Source of the DNA: Sepioteuthis lessoniana
Lineage: Eukaryota; Mollusca; Cephalopoda; Myopsida; Loliginidae
Reading direction: 5' to 3'
Assembly (NCBI GenBank): GCA_963585895.1
Contig: OY757934.1
Span: 35,778,389-35,842,388 of the forward strand
Length of the DNA stretch: 64,000 nucleotides
Both the position numbers and the translations under genes were made by a program. The notes below the pieces were generated by a model. That model was not told the origin of the DNA, ran no database searches, and saw nothing but the letters and a program-made list of their open reading frames with translations. This document shows, piece by piece, positions 23,716 to 34,399 of the stretch; position 1 is the first letter of the stretch, and each line of letters begins with the position of its first letter.

Positions 23716-23905
23716 TGTTGTGGCGGAATCACCTATTAATGGACTCAACCACTCTCCATAATACGAAGTCAGTCTAGATCCGGAAGCTAACCTCACCCCC
23801 GTGTGGTTATGCGAACTAGCTTACCCTCCTTTGTTCTTGTAAATATATACCTATACTATAACCGTGGTGTTCTGTTCTCTTTGTGACCCTTCCAGGGTCA
23901 TAACA
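23716..23905. mobile_element. Solo LTR fossil with 5-bp target-site duplication
   Basis: A 190-bp segment begins TGTTGTGGCGG and ends GGGTCATAACA, so it has TGTT...AACA termini. It is flanked on both sides by the identical 5-mer GTTTG (23711-23715 and 23906-23910). It is richer in GC than its surroundings and has no coding content. These are the marks of a solo LTR left by recombination of an LTR retrotransposon. The family cannot be told from the LTR alone. The exact flanking repeat suggests a fairly young insertion. Confidence 0.8.
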
Positions 23906-24265
23906 GTTTGATATGAATATTTGATATCATATAACAGTGCAAACAAATGATTATTATTGTTAAATAGAAAAGTGTGATTAAAAAAAATTATTGCATGAAA
24001 AGTTGAAAATATGGATAGTTATGATTTTCAAATGAATCAAAGTTCAGCATCAAGTAACTCATAAAGATGTGGTTTACCATTAAACAAACCAAGCCATTCC
24101 ATTATACAATATCAAAGACACAAAGAAGAGATTGAATTGTCCAAAGAAAAAAAATTGTCATGTTAATAGCTCTTTTCAAATTTATAGACAATACAACATT
24201 TTTATCATTTCTTTAGAAAAAGATAAAAAAACCCCATAAAAACATTAAGAAAATGTTCCCATTAC

Positions 24266-24386
24266 CTGTCTGAAGAATTCTTCAAGAAGCAAATCTGTCC
24301 ATCTTTTATGCATGCCCCATTCTTTTGCAGGGTGACTGATATCTGCACAATGCAAGACTAGGGACAAAGCCTTTGATTTTTCAATG
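24266..24386 (-). CDS. PDE1: PDE1 catalytic exon with the HCADISHP metal-ligand motif
   Basis: A 121-base exon between an ATTTAG acceptor and a GTAATG donor. With the AG of the previous exon it reads SIEKSKALSLVLHCADISHP and continues AKEWGMHKRWTDLLLEEFFR and Q. The aspartate in HCADISHP is one of the conserved metal ligands in the class I PDE active site, and the downstream EEFFRQGD is a PDE1 signature region. Start phase 2 and end phase 0 match the neighbouring exons. GTAATG is a weaker donor than GTAAGT but usable. Confidence 0.97.
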
Positions 24387-24754
24387 CTAAATAATGAAAG
24401 AAATAAAAAAAAGAAGAAATCATTAAATTCTGAAACCTGAGATTTTCACAAAATGTCAAATTAAGCAGATCTTAGCATTTGAGTACAAGAATTATCCCTT
24501 AATCCATAGCTACCCTATACATAAACACATAAAATCCACAAAACAATCAAGCATAAATCCCATTCAAACTTCACTTCAAGATACAAACATCTTTAATAGA
24601 GCTATCCTATCATCTCATTAAAAGAAATATAGTGAATGGTTGCTATATTCAACTAACTCCCTCATCTGTAAAATTTTAGAAGACATTTTATACATCCAAA
24701 AGGTTGTAAACAGGTGATGAAACAAAACTGTATAGGAAATGGTGCTACATTCTA

Positions 24755-24975
24755 TTTTAACTTAACATATTTTCGTGTATTCCAAATTATATTTTCTAAG
24801 AGATCAGGAATTAGTCTATACAGACTGATTCTTGATTTCCCATGGAATGTGGCCATAAGAGGTTTATTTTTCCATATATAATCCCCCTTGCAGTCCACAC
24901 ACTTCTTCCATTGATGTTGCAGTGCTTGGATCTCATTGGTCAAAAAATCATCAACAACAGATATGACAGCTTATG
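24755..24975 (-). mobile_element. mariner-like remnant (3' end of a transposase gene)
   Basis: The minus strand encodes FLTNEIQALQHQWKKCVDCK and GDYIWKNKP, resembling the C-terminus of mariner transposases (ALQ.RW.KC....GDYVE). It then ends in AAGTTCATAAGCTG-type terminal sequence. The rest of the element is absent. The same family occurs at 43905-44095 and 27236-27305. Confidence 0.65.
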
Positions 24976-25003
24976 AACTTTTCAGCTCATACTTATATAT
25001 ATA

Positions 25004-25261
25004 TAAGTAAAGTAAAGTTGGCGAGCTTAGTTGAGGGTGACCTGAATGCTCCCTTTTCAGTAGCTACTACACCGAGGTGTAAGGGAGAGTGTTACTCATT
25101 TCCCTGGATTGTTCCACTTTACTCTTGATCTGTACCTTATAATGCTGAGTGTTAAGCAAGGAGGTATCAAGTACCATTTTTTGAGTCTTTGGCATGACTC
25201 AACCTAGGATCGAATCCCAGTCTCCTGGGCCATTGGCGAACATTCTATCCACTAGCCCATT

Positions 25262-25264
<3 letters not shown>
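25004..25264 (-). mobile_element. SINE family A copy, full length
   Basis: On the minus strand it starts CCAATGGGCTAGTGGATAGA with a tRNA-like A box and has a B box at GGATTCGATCCTAGGTTGAG. The body has AAAGACTCAAAAAATGGTAC and AGCATTATAAGGTACAGATC. The 3' tail is a short repeat of the ACTTT type (25004-25018). The head abuts a (TA)n tract. It lies 74 bases downstream of a PDE1 splice donor. Confidence 0.9.

Positions 25265-25317
<53 letters not shown>
25265..25317. repeat. (TA)n microsatellite next to a PDE1 splice donor
   Basis: A pure TA run. Its near end is 20 bases from the GT of the donor at 25337 on the minus strand. Confidence 0.95.
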
Positions 25318-25318
<1 letters not shown>

Positions 25319-25337
25319 CTTTTCAATCAAGACTTAC

Positions 25338-25439
25338 CTTTCAGGCATACTGAGCATGCTTTTCATGTTTTTTATTTGCTGGAAATGGTAGGACATATCT
25401 GTGGCTAAAACCATGTCAATCAGCAGGCTACGGAACTCT
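25338..25439 (-). CDS. PDE1: PDE1 catalytic exon (LATDMSYHFQQ)
   Basis: A 102-base exon from a TTTTACAG acceptor to a GTAAGT donor. It completes an arginine codon from the exon at 30761-30886 and reads EFRSLLIDMVLATDMSYHFQ and QIKNMKSMLSMPE, leaving AG. The ATDMS.HFQQ..K block is highly conserved in PDE1 (ATDMSCHFQQIK in vertebrates) and packs against the active site. Phases 2 in and 2 out agree with both neighbours. The following intron is short (951 bp). Confidence 0.97.
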
Positions 25440-25698
25440 CTGTAAAAGAAGAAACAATAATCTTAGCAGGTATGAAAGATGCAGAAAAAAAAAAATTATA
25501 TATATATATATATTACTTTAAAATAAGTAGTTTGTTTGTTTAAAAACTAAAACCTATAATGGTGTAAAAATTAGAATGCCAGTGCTAATTGTAGCAAATG
25601 AATCAGTACTCAATTCAAAAAAATATTGTATACCCAATGTAATAATCCCCAACACTTACCTTATAATCAAAAGATTGTAAAACTTAAAGTTGAGAGTA

Positions 25699-25722
25699 TA
25701 CACACACACACACACACACACA
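25699..25722. repeat. (CA)n microsatellite
   Basis: A pure CA run of about 12 units. The adjoining stretch 25740-26415 is AT-rich intron with no exon or repeat recognised. Confidence 0.9.
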
Positions 25723-26419
25723 ATGCATTTTCACATTTGTTTATCTTTATATGAGTGTATAATTTAATTCAATATATTTAGGTAAATAAATGATTATAAT
25801 ATTATCTTTGCCTTCTCAATACATTTAATTTAGTGGTGAATATTTAGCATATAGATCAAACATTTTAAGGTGAAAATATCTGATCCAAATCCAACTCATA
25901 TAAACTATCTCTCAGATTGTGACTTTATCAATATACCCTTACATATGTATTGTTGGAATTTCCAAAAAGTATTTTTTCTGTCAAACAATTATTACATACA
26001 TACATCTATACACCTATATATTACAATTATAATATATGGCCTGCTTATCCTTACTCCCTGCAAATGTCAATTATTATAAATGATATATTTCACCAATCAG
26101 AGATATATACAAATTTAGGAACTTAAATCATGAAAAAAATATATAAATGAAAGGTGAAAGCTCAAAATCTTATCTTAAAAAGAATTTAGTCTGAGATAAA
26201 CATGATTAATTAGTTAGTTCTATGAAAGAGAGGAAATTTCTTTATTTACAATTCTTTTTTATAATTAAAACTTAAATAGATTCATGGAAGCAAAGATGTT
26301 CTAAGTTGGTTCAGTAAGAACTTTAGACAATTTAGAGAATATCTTTTACTAGTTTTGATGAAGAAAAATAATAATTGATGATAAAAAAACTGACCAATTT
26401 TTATGATTTCTGGTTCAAA

Positions 26420-27175
26420 TGAACAGCTACAGCAGCAATTGGAATACACCCTGATTGTCACAGCTGGTGAATTTCAAAAATGCAATCTGGATGTGAGGAC
26501 ACTTTAGAAGAATGATATGTGATAAAATTCTGTTTCAAACTTGGAAAAAATGCCACAGAAACGTATGGAATGCTTCAGATTGCTTTTCGACCATCTTGTA
26601 TGAATCAGACATCAGTTTTTGAGTGGCATAAGAGATTCAAAGAAGGCAGGAAGTCTGTGAGGGATGATGAGAGGTGTGGGAGGAGTAAGGAAGTCAATAC
26701 ACCAGAGTTGATTGGCCAAAGGGTTAGGGTTAGGGTTACTATGTTGAGGTTTTAAGGGAGTTCAGGAAGAGATTCGGTCGGAAGAGGCCAGCACTCTTCA
26801 AATCGGCTCAGTGGCATTTCCACCAGGACAATGCACCAGTCCACAACTCTATCCTTGTCACAGACTATTTGACTAAGATGGGCATCAAGACAGTTCCTCA
26901 CCCTCTCTATAGTCCAGACCTTGCTCCCTGTGACTTTTGGTTATTCCCTAAGCTCAGAGGCTGTCATTATGAGACAATTGAGGAGATGAAAGAGGCTGTG
27001 ATGAAGGTCACTGACATGCTCACACAATAGGACTTCCATGGGGCCTTCCAGAAGTTGTTGGAACGGTACAAGTGCATTGCAGCCAGGGGAGATTACTTTG
27101 AAGGGGACTAGAGTTTCATGTGTGTACTATCAATAAAAGTGCCCATATGAAAAAAGTCTGGAAACTTATTTAATG
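26420..27175 (+). mobile_element. mariner-like element, copy 3, with a large internal deletion
   Basis: The plus strand encodes the N-terminal part IKFCFKLGKNATETYGMLQI, then QTSVFEWHKRFKEGRKSVRD (26519-26720), and the catalytic C-terminal part WHFHQDNAPVHNSILVTDYL, then PHPLYSPDLAPCDFWLFPKL (26810-26960). The two Asp residues are 34 residues apart, as in DD34D mariner. The middle of the gene, with the first catalytic Asp, is missing and is replaced by GGGTTAGGGTTAGGGTTA at 26721-26738. The right end reads AAAAAAGTCTGGAAACTTAT. A matching left terminal repeat is not obvious. Confidence 0.85.
26519..27112 (+). pseudogene. mariner-like transposase, deleted and broken
   Basis: The N-terminal helix-turn-helix half and the C-terminal catalytic half can be read in different frames on either side of the TTAGGG-type filler. 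Roughly 300-450 bases, including the first catalytic aspartate, are absent judged by the usual length of mariner transposases (about 340-350 residues). A stop also interrupts the later part (ACACAATAGGAC near 27025). It ends GDYFEGD plus stop at 27112. Confidence 0.85.
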
Positions 27176-27177
27176 AT

Positions 27178-27180
<3 letters not shown>

Positions 27181-27236
<56 letters not shown>

Positions 27237-27305
27237 CATTGGTTGAAAAGTTCATTGGCTGACTAAGATACTCTTATAGAATGGCCAAAAGTCTTGATTC
27301 CTTAT
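27181..27305. repeat. (TA)n tract followed by a mariner-like terminal fragment
   Basis: The TA run occupies 27181-27233. The following GGTTGAAAAGTTCATTGGCT and GACTAAGATACTCTTAT resemble the terminal sequence at 43911-43950, so a short end fragment of that family is likely. Confidence 0.6.
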
Positions 27306-27309
27306 TTCT

Positions 27310-28377
27310 CAAGTAATGCTGGATACTCCAGCTAGTATTCAGAAAAATATCCTGGAGTAAGCAAATAACATTGATATAATCTTAAAGGTGGAATTTAAGA
27401 TAATTAAAGATTAAGTAAATGCATAACATGACCTCTGAAATGTCAACTAAATTTATTGAATGTTTATATTTACAGTTATTAATCTTCAAGTAAGATTTAA
27501 GAAATTCAAAAATGTTCATACCATTGAATTATAATAACTTCTATTTGTATTATTAAATGATGTCAATGTCATCTTTTAAGAACTATGATGATAAATAATG
27601 AAATCAACTGAAGAATTATTTTAAGAAAATTAAATAGTTACTGCAGCAAAAAACTTTGGTCTTTCCTTTTCATCAAATCAGGAGTAACCAAATGCCATGC
27701 TTACTCCTTAAAGTCAGTACCAAAACTGAGTTCATATTTCATCTTGAAGTGTCATATTTCATTGTGGAAAGAAATTACTTCAAATTGAATTTTACACATT
27801 GAAGCTGCATTTATCAATATCAAAATAAATAATGAATGAAATATTAATTACAGATTTTCAAAGGTGAATGTCTTTTTACATGTCTTCATTTCAATAGGCA
27901 CAACTATATTGAATTTTCTTTAGGTGCTTTATCATACAATTGAAATGGAGAATACGTTGAACTTAAATGGTAAAGATATTTCAAATTTTGTATGGAATAA
28001 TTTTTATTGGGTAAGCAATGTGTAACTTGCTTCTTAGAAAACACATCACTGATACAATATTATATACATACGCTGCTGCAAAAAGAAACAACAGCCTTAT
28101 TCAGAAGATGACTGTAGGGTAAGGTATGGTTTCAGGGTTAAAGCCTCATTACAGCTAACCCAAAGTACCTCAGCAGTACCTTACAATACCACCAGATTTT
28201 GTTGGTTTTTCCATCACATTATGGGGATAACAGATCAAGATACAAACTTTTTGTTGTCTTTTGTTGTATTCACTACATTCCAGCAGTGAAGTGTCAATTC
28301 AATGATATAAAATTTGAATTTACTGACTATATTACACTATTACTATAGACTGAATGTGAATGAGAATAGACTTTGCA

Positions 28378-28420
<43 letters not shown>
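27310..28420. other. Intronic stretch, no exon recognised
   Basis: AT-rich. At 28090-28250 a segment (AAGTACCTCAGCAGTACCTT, ACAATACCACCAG) resembles 14110-14150, so it is probably an unnamed dispersed repeat. A (TA)n run lies at 28379-28406. Confidence 0.45.
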
Positions 28421-28422
<2 letters not shown>

Positions 28423-28424
28423 CC

Positions 28425-28665
28425 GAAATAAAAGACCAACAGTCACATTCAGATGATAAATTTATTTCCATCCTGTTAAAAACCATTAATATTAATCAAT
28501 GCTTGAAAAATTAACAGTTCTTGTTTTTTTTTGTTTGAGTTGATCTGTAGAAGTCCTGTTAATTTTTAGAGCACTGATTAATGTCAATGCTTTTTAACAG
28601 GATGGAAATAAATTCATCATCTTAATGTGACTGATCGTTCATTTTTTATTTTGAAAAAATAATTT
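28425..28665. mobile_element. MITE/foldback element, about 240 bp
   Basis: The left arm (AGTCACATTCAGATGATAAA, then TTTATTTCCATCCTGTTAAA) recurs as the reverse complement on the right (TTTAACAGGATGGAAATAAA, then TCATCATCTTAATGTGACTG). The arms are about 90 bp and imperfect, around a 50-base centre. No coding capacity. Confidence 0.8.
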
Positions 28666-28669
28666 GCTC

Positions 28670-28785
28670 TGTTGATTTTATTCACATTAAGCTCTTGACT
28701 GAGACTATTTAATTTTAATATTCTATATTTAAATTGTCCTGCTTGGAATTGTTCCCGAATTTAGATTAACTGGATTTATTACTGA

Positions 28786-28822
<37 letters not shown>

Positions 28823-30755
28823 TATAGAAAAGTAATATGGAAACAAACATTAAGATTAGAAAATAAAAGTGCTCAAATACCAGTAAAACAAAGTAGTATA
28901 AAAAATAAAATATTACCTCACTTTTTCTTATGCTTGTAACAAAAATTTTCATGTGTTTTTAAAATATAATCATCAAACAAGAGATAAATGGATGCTTTTC
29001 AGCCTATCACATGACCCCACCTTTCTGTCAAAACACTTTCCAACACTTGGCTTAATGTTTTGCATTCCTTTTTAGTCTTGGATCAAAGCATTGCCAAAAA
29101 ATGTTTTTGTCTTTTGCTTTTTTTACATTCATTGCAACACATTCTTTATTTCTGGCCCTTTATAAGTCATCAATCTTATTTTTCAGTCCATTCTTTGTAT
29201 TCATCCATCTTCTGTAAGATGATTGTCTTTAAAAGCACAATAAACTTTTCATCACAAACACAAGAAAAGAATGAGGCAATTTATCAAATGCTTATTATCT
29301 TCTGATTCAATTATATGTATACAATTAAATACCATACCTATATTTATTGAAAGTCATTATAAAATCCTTGTAAAATTTTTCTTTTTTTTTTCTTTTTTTT
29401 ACAATTTCAATATTAGATATGATGAAATCTGAAAAATGACAACAATAATAATAGTTTTCCTACTTTAAGTCAATTGTACTTTTTTAAAACCTTTTTAAAA
29501 AAAAAAATTCTTGTTATTTTCTGTAACAGTAGTTTTGTCATAATGTGATACTGACCTGAAAATATTATCAAGCAGTGTGTGAGTATGTACTGGGGGTCTA
29601 CTCATCTGGTGCTTTTCAATTTGACAATAGACTGTATAAATAAAGGAAATTTTACCTATCATCTTAATAGATATTGACAACTAGAGCTTGACCAAGAATC
29701 TAGCAGCAGAGGAAATTTTCCTTTTCCCTGTAGATATTTTTCCTTTGATTTCCTCTGATATTTTTACTTTGTTTTAGCAACAGCCTAAAAACATCAATTT
29801 TTTTATGCTGAGTAAAGAACTTTTTTCTTCATTGAATAAAATGTAACCTCGCATCCTATGTTCCTTTCAAATTTTTATGGCCTGTATGAACTAAAAAGAG
29901 CTTGTAAGAAAGTGATGTGAAGGATGCAGAAAATATTTTTTTACTTTTTAGATGAGCATTTTTTTTCTTTTAATTTTATGAAACAAAAGTCAGAGCAAAA
30001 GAAATTTCTTGTTTAGCCATGCAGTTTTATGAATTTTTTTTTCATACATTGAAAATTTTCAAAAATTGTGTCCGGCATAAAAATTTTTTACTGCATGGCT
30101 TAATTTTTTCTTGTGCAAAGTCACAAAGTTTATAGAGAACGCTAACTTCACTGCTTTCCCATAAAAAGACTGTATTTGATATTCATTTTCATACTGATGC
30201 TTTTATCACGTTTGTCAGTTTTTGTATCTCTCCTCTTTTTACCAGCCATCTTTATCCTCTCATTGGGATTGATGAATAACATGATATTGTAACTTATTTT
30301 AATTTGATATATAATGTTGCATTCTTTAATTCAGTTTGGCAAGATTTTACATATTGCATATGATGATGATGATGATGATGATGGCATTGACTCTCTCTCA
30401 TAATCCATGGGGCCTTGACTCTCTCTCATAATCTATCACTATCAAGGTGATAATTTTAGACTTTTCTTAGTATTAAAAACATTAACCAAAAAAAAGTGCA
30501 AACTTTTAATAAAATATATCTTTAATAAATTTTTTGTGTTATATATCATTTAGTATATTCATTTTTTCTTTTACTGCGAAATTCAGTTTTATGATGTCTA
30601 CCAATTAAATTAAAATGATTTCTAACAGAAGACAATATAAGCAATCCACAAAATATAATACCAGCATCTTGTCAAATTTAAGAAATAATATGAGCAATAC
30701 ATAAAACAAAAGTGTTTCAAGTTTTTATTTTGGTTGTTTAAAGCAATAAAATATA
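28670..30755. other. Intronic stretch, no exon recognised
   Basis: AT-rich, with a (TA)n run at about 28788-28820 and a (GAT)n run at 30359-30384. The latter is followed by two near-identical copies of TTGACTCTCTCTCATAATC. Short open frames in this interval have no recognised similarity. Confidence 0.5.
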
Positions 30756-30760
30756 CTTAC

Positions 30761-30886
30761 CTGTATTCTTCTTTACTAAGTCCAGTGAGGATATTGTATT
30801 CATCTACCTTGAGTAGTTTGAATGCTGCACTTACATGGTGGTTTTCTAAAACAGCTTTATCGTTATATAACAGGGCAACTTCTGAC
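30761..30886 (-). CDS. PDE1: PDE1 catalytic exon (YNDKAVLENHH)
   Basis: A 126-base exon with a TTTCAAG acceptor and a GTAAGT donor. Its first G completes the glycine codon opened by the exon at 38877-38977, and it then reads SEVALLYNDKAVLENHHVSA, AFKLLKVDEYNILTGLSKEE, Y and AG. The YND..VLENHH..A block is nearly invariant across PDE1 and contributes to the catalytic pocket. In phase 2, out phase 2. The flanking introns are long, about 8.0 kb upstream and 5.3 kb downstream, and both contain transposons. Confidence 0.97.
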
Positions 30887-31837
30887 CTTGAAAGTCAAAG
30901 AAAAAAATAGTCGAAATTGATTTAAGAAAAAGAAAGTAAAACTGAAAGATAACAATAGAAAAATCAGATGAGGTTTGTGTTTCACTTTCTAACCTTTCTG
31001 CCTGAGCAAAAAACAGATGGAAGTTGATCTGAAAGTATTCAGGAAGTTGTGAATATTTGATTGAAACTGTAACACTCTTGAATGAAGGAGAGTATTGGAT
31101 TGAAAAGTAATATTGAAATAAGTAACTCCTACCTAAAATTCATAGAGAACACTTAAGAAAAACTATAATCATAATTTTTTTTTATTCTTTTAATTACATG
31201 ATATACATGGAAAGTCAAGTTTTGATTGATAATATTTTATAAGATAACTGTGGTTTTCTAACAATGTTTAGAATGTATGTCTTCTGCATAAGCTCATATT
31301 ACTATACAACAAGCCTAATACATAACATAGAAATGAAAAAAATTATAAGTTAAAAGATAAGCATATTTTGCAAGTTTTAATTTATTGAACTCATTTCTTA
31401 AATCTAACCCAAATTTTAGAATAAGTATTCTTCTATAGCTATACAAAGTATGTTGAAAAAGTGTTGTGATTGAAGCTGTATTTATCAATATCAAAATAAA
31501 CAATGAATGAAATATTAATTTTCTTCAAAATTGTACCATTGGTATTCAACACACTTATTTCAGTGAGTTTTTCATTGGTTGAAGCATCTCTGAATCTCCT
31601 CTTTTGATATGGTAAGTGCTATTGTAATTCTTTTAATGTCTTCCACACCCTCAAAATCTTACTCTTGTGATAACTTTTCTGTTTTAGAAACAAAAAAAGA
31701 TGAACAGTGGTGGGTATGGTGATTATAGAAGGTGCTGCACTTGTATAATCCTGGATTTTGCCAAAACTTCTGTACAAAAAGTATCAAATTTGGCTTCATA
31801 ATCTTTTTTTCAAATTGATACTGACTTATCTAGATGA

Positions 31838-32493
31838 TTGGTTGGTTGGTTGTGTTTTATGGCATATCAACCTTTGTAGGTTATTTAATGCCAAATCCAT
31901 TTTTATACAAATAATCATTTATATTTCAAACAGCTCAGTTTAGTATGAGTACACAGTTTAATTGTCAAAAACATTTTTATTTCAAGCTATTTAGTTTATT
32001 CAAAAAGATCTAATTCAGCCAATTCAGTTTAGTATAAGTACAGATTTTGTTTATGCACTGTTAAATGTCAAAAACTGTTCTATATTAAACAATTCAGTTT
32101 AGTGTAAGTACACTTTCAATGTCAAAAGCAGTTCCCTTTGAAACAATTCAGTTTAGCATAAGTACACAGTTTAATTGTCAAAAATATTTCTATTTCAAGC
32201 TATTCCATTCAGTCAAACAATTCTAATTCAAACAATTCAGTTCAGCATAAGTATGCAGTTTAATTCTATTTAACCCATAGATAGGGCCCTATCAGGTGCT
32301 ACCATTCCAGGCCAGAGTGGACCTGGCAGCAATGGCAATGAAGGAGGGGGTCCACATTCCCCAAAGCCCCAGCATCACTGGAACTTCACCATTAGATTGT
32401 TTAGTGTCATATGCAGAACACTTGTTGAGTGGGGGTCTTACCTCTCTGCAGAGGTGCAGTCAGTGTATTCTATAGCTCCAGCTGACAGGGCAA
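31838..32493 (-). mobile_element. Tandem-array retroposon (family C), 656 bp, 12-bp target-site duplication
   Basis: The boundaries are fixed by the direct repeat TTATCTAGATGA at 31826-31837 and 32494-32505. On the minus strand the element has a 5' body of about 250 bp (TGCAGAGAGGTAAGACCCCC, CATTGCCATTGCTGCCAGGT, CTATCTATGGGTTAAATAG). An array of about six imperfect 50-60 bp units follows, containing AATTCAGTTTAGCATAAGTA and CACAGTTTAATTGTCAAAA on the plus strand. The 3' tail is TGGCATTAAATAACCTACAA, then AACCAACCAACC. No coding sequence is convincing. It was probably inserted by LINE machinery. Confidence 0.85.
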
Positions 32494-32888
32494 TTATCTA
32501 GATGAAGTCTAGACTGTAGTCTATGATTAATATCATCACTTTATTTTTAAGTAACTTAGCTATACACACATCTTTATCTAAATTTATATTTTAACATGAA
32601 AGAATTAAAAAATCAGTTTCAATTCTTTTTCATCAAATTTCATAACACAGCAAAAATGGCACGTTGTTTCATTATTGTTTTAATTATTATTTTAATGCTA
32701 TTTCACATAACATTAAAATGTTCTTAGACAATAAAGCAATTTCCAAACCTGTTAACTGACAAATTTTCCAATTTTCTTCAGCTTGCAACACTGCATTTTC
32801 TTGCAAAAAATGATTGTTTCAAAAAACATTACTATAAACCTGTAGCAGAAAAAAATTTTGTATTTTTGTTTGGCGCGTAATTTAATTC
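32494..32888. other. Intronic stretch, nothing recognised
   Basis: AT-rich sequence between a retroposon and the higher-GC block that follows. Confidence 0.45.
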
Positions 32889-32889
32889 G

Positions 32890-33650
32890 ACTGTTAGGGT
32901 CAACACATAATTTCACCCAATCAGGATGACTTATCCTATTCAGCCGGACTATCTTTCCAGGCAGCAGAAATTAGGGAAGCTGCCAAACACTTTCTCTCTT
33001 TCTCAGAACTTCTTCATTCAGGACAGACGCCTTACTGTCTGCTCTTCAATAGCAGCAGCAGCAGCATTAACACAATGAGGAAAGCCATCTAATTTATGGA
33101 CCCCTTGCGTTTCTTCTCTTAGACCAAGGGTTCCCAGTTGAATATGAATTAGATGAATTCAATACGTCATACACAGAAACAACTTTTAGTCACCTCCAGT
33201 ATTGGCTATGTCGACTGCGATGCAAAATTCTGCTCCGACACCTAGCTACTTCACCTCTGGGCAACATTTTCTGGAGACATTCATGCTTCTCCCCAAAACA
33301 ACCAGAACTACAAACGGTGACTACAATCATTTCTGTCCTCAAACAGCAAACACGACTTTTGCTACACTATGGCGAACATATCGCCCTCACACATTCAACA
33401 ATGCCTTAACTTAACGATGCACTTTTTGATCAGGCATTTAGCTGCTAAAATGCTTTCACAACTCTATAACAACTTCATTTCGTTTCCTTATTTCTTTCCT
33501 TCCTATGAGACTTGCAGCATAAATGTAAACCCTTTATTCCATACTGCCATTAAAGATCTTCATCATAAAACATTTCGACATCTTGGAACTTCTCTCCTAT
33601 ATATACCTTACAAACTTAGTGAGGAAACAACTCAATGTAACAACACATAA
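32890..33650. repeat. Higher-GC block of unknown nature, possible old repeat
   Basis: This block is clearly richer in C and GC than its AT-rich flanks. It includes a short (CAG)n run near 33051-33069. It begins near TGTTAGGGTCAACA and ends near TGTAACAACA. Short open frames at 33202-33414 and 33369-33650 match nothing I recognise. An LTR fossil is possible, but no matching direct repeat was found at its edges. Confidence 0.35.
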
Positions 33651-33884
33651 ACAATAAACAATAATATCCTTGCTAAAATTGGTAACACATTAACTACCTA
33701 AAAATCTTTAATCACTATAAAGTATAATGTTAATCAATGTAAAGAAAAATACAAGCAAGTAAACAGAATTTAGTATGAAATTTAACTATATTTGCATACT
33801 GTATGGCACTCGGAATTCTATTGTTGTCACACATAACAGAATTCTATTGTAGTCACAAATGATAATGATAATATTAATCATACA

Positions 33885-34378
33885 AACAAATGGTATATGA
33901 ACAAGCCAGAATCTGTCCTAGAGAATGAGATGCACAAACTTCTCAGGGATTTTGGGATACAAACGAAACACCTAATCTTGGCCAGATGACTAGACCTTAT
34001 AATAATCAACAAAAAAAAAAAAGAATTTGCAGAATTGTGAACTTTGCTGTCTCAGTTGACCACAGAGTAAAATTGAAAGAAAATGAAAAGAAGGATAAGT
34101 ACTTCGACTTTGCTAGGGAATTGAAAAAACTGTGGAATATGAAAGTGATGGTTATACCAATTATAATTTGTGCTCTTGGTACAGTCATCAAATGATTGGT
34201 ACAAGGATGGGAGGACTTGGATATAACAGGATGAGTGGAGACCATCCAAACAACAACATTATTGAGATCAGCCAGAATACTGAGGAGAGTCCAGGAGACT
34301 TTAGGAAACATGCTGTCACTTCAACTCCAGTGAAACCCATCAGCTAACTACTGTGTGAAAACCTCTAAAGGAATAAAT
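33885..34378 (+). mobile_element. R4/Dong-like LINE, 5'-truncated copy E
   Basis: The plus strand starts inside the endonuclease-type region (NPESVLENEMHKLLRDFGIQ-like). It continues through VDHRVKLKENEKKDKYFDFA and RELKKLWNMKVMVIPIIICA to the 3' UTR, and ends at AATTAATAATAATAATGATA. The 3' end again sits directly on a (TAA)n run (34378-34400). Confidence 0.75.
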
Positions 34379-34399
34379 TAATAATAATAATGATAATAA

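Larger units (their letters stand above)
22978..24000 (+). mobile_element. Tandem-array retroposon (family C), older copy, with two later insertions
   Basis: The region 22978-23205 aligns on the plus strand with the head and body of the elements at 31838-32493 and 46348-46748: CATTGCCATTACTCCCAGGC, then GGGTCTCATCTATGGGTTAA. From 23206 a diverged tandem array follows, with units of about 50-70 bases containing TTATTAGATAGGAATA, ATATCATATA and ACTGTGTGCAAAC. The array is broken by a SINE B copy (23385-23612) and a solo LTR (23716-23905) and resumes to about 24000. Confidence 0.6.

Noticed and set aside
30359-30384. Coding or CRISPR-like repeat array
   Set aside because: It is a simple (GAT)n run. 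No spacer-repeat pattern is seen anywhere in the window.
32892-33645. Solo LTR with TGTT...AACA ends
   Set aside because: The flanking bases do not match, so the limits are unsupported. It is kept only as an unknown block.
33202-33650. Short open frames as a host gene
   Set aside because: No start context, splice signals or similarity could be recognised.
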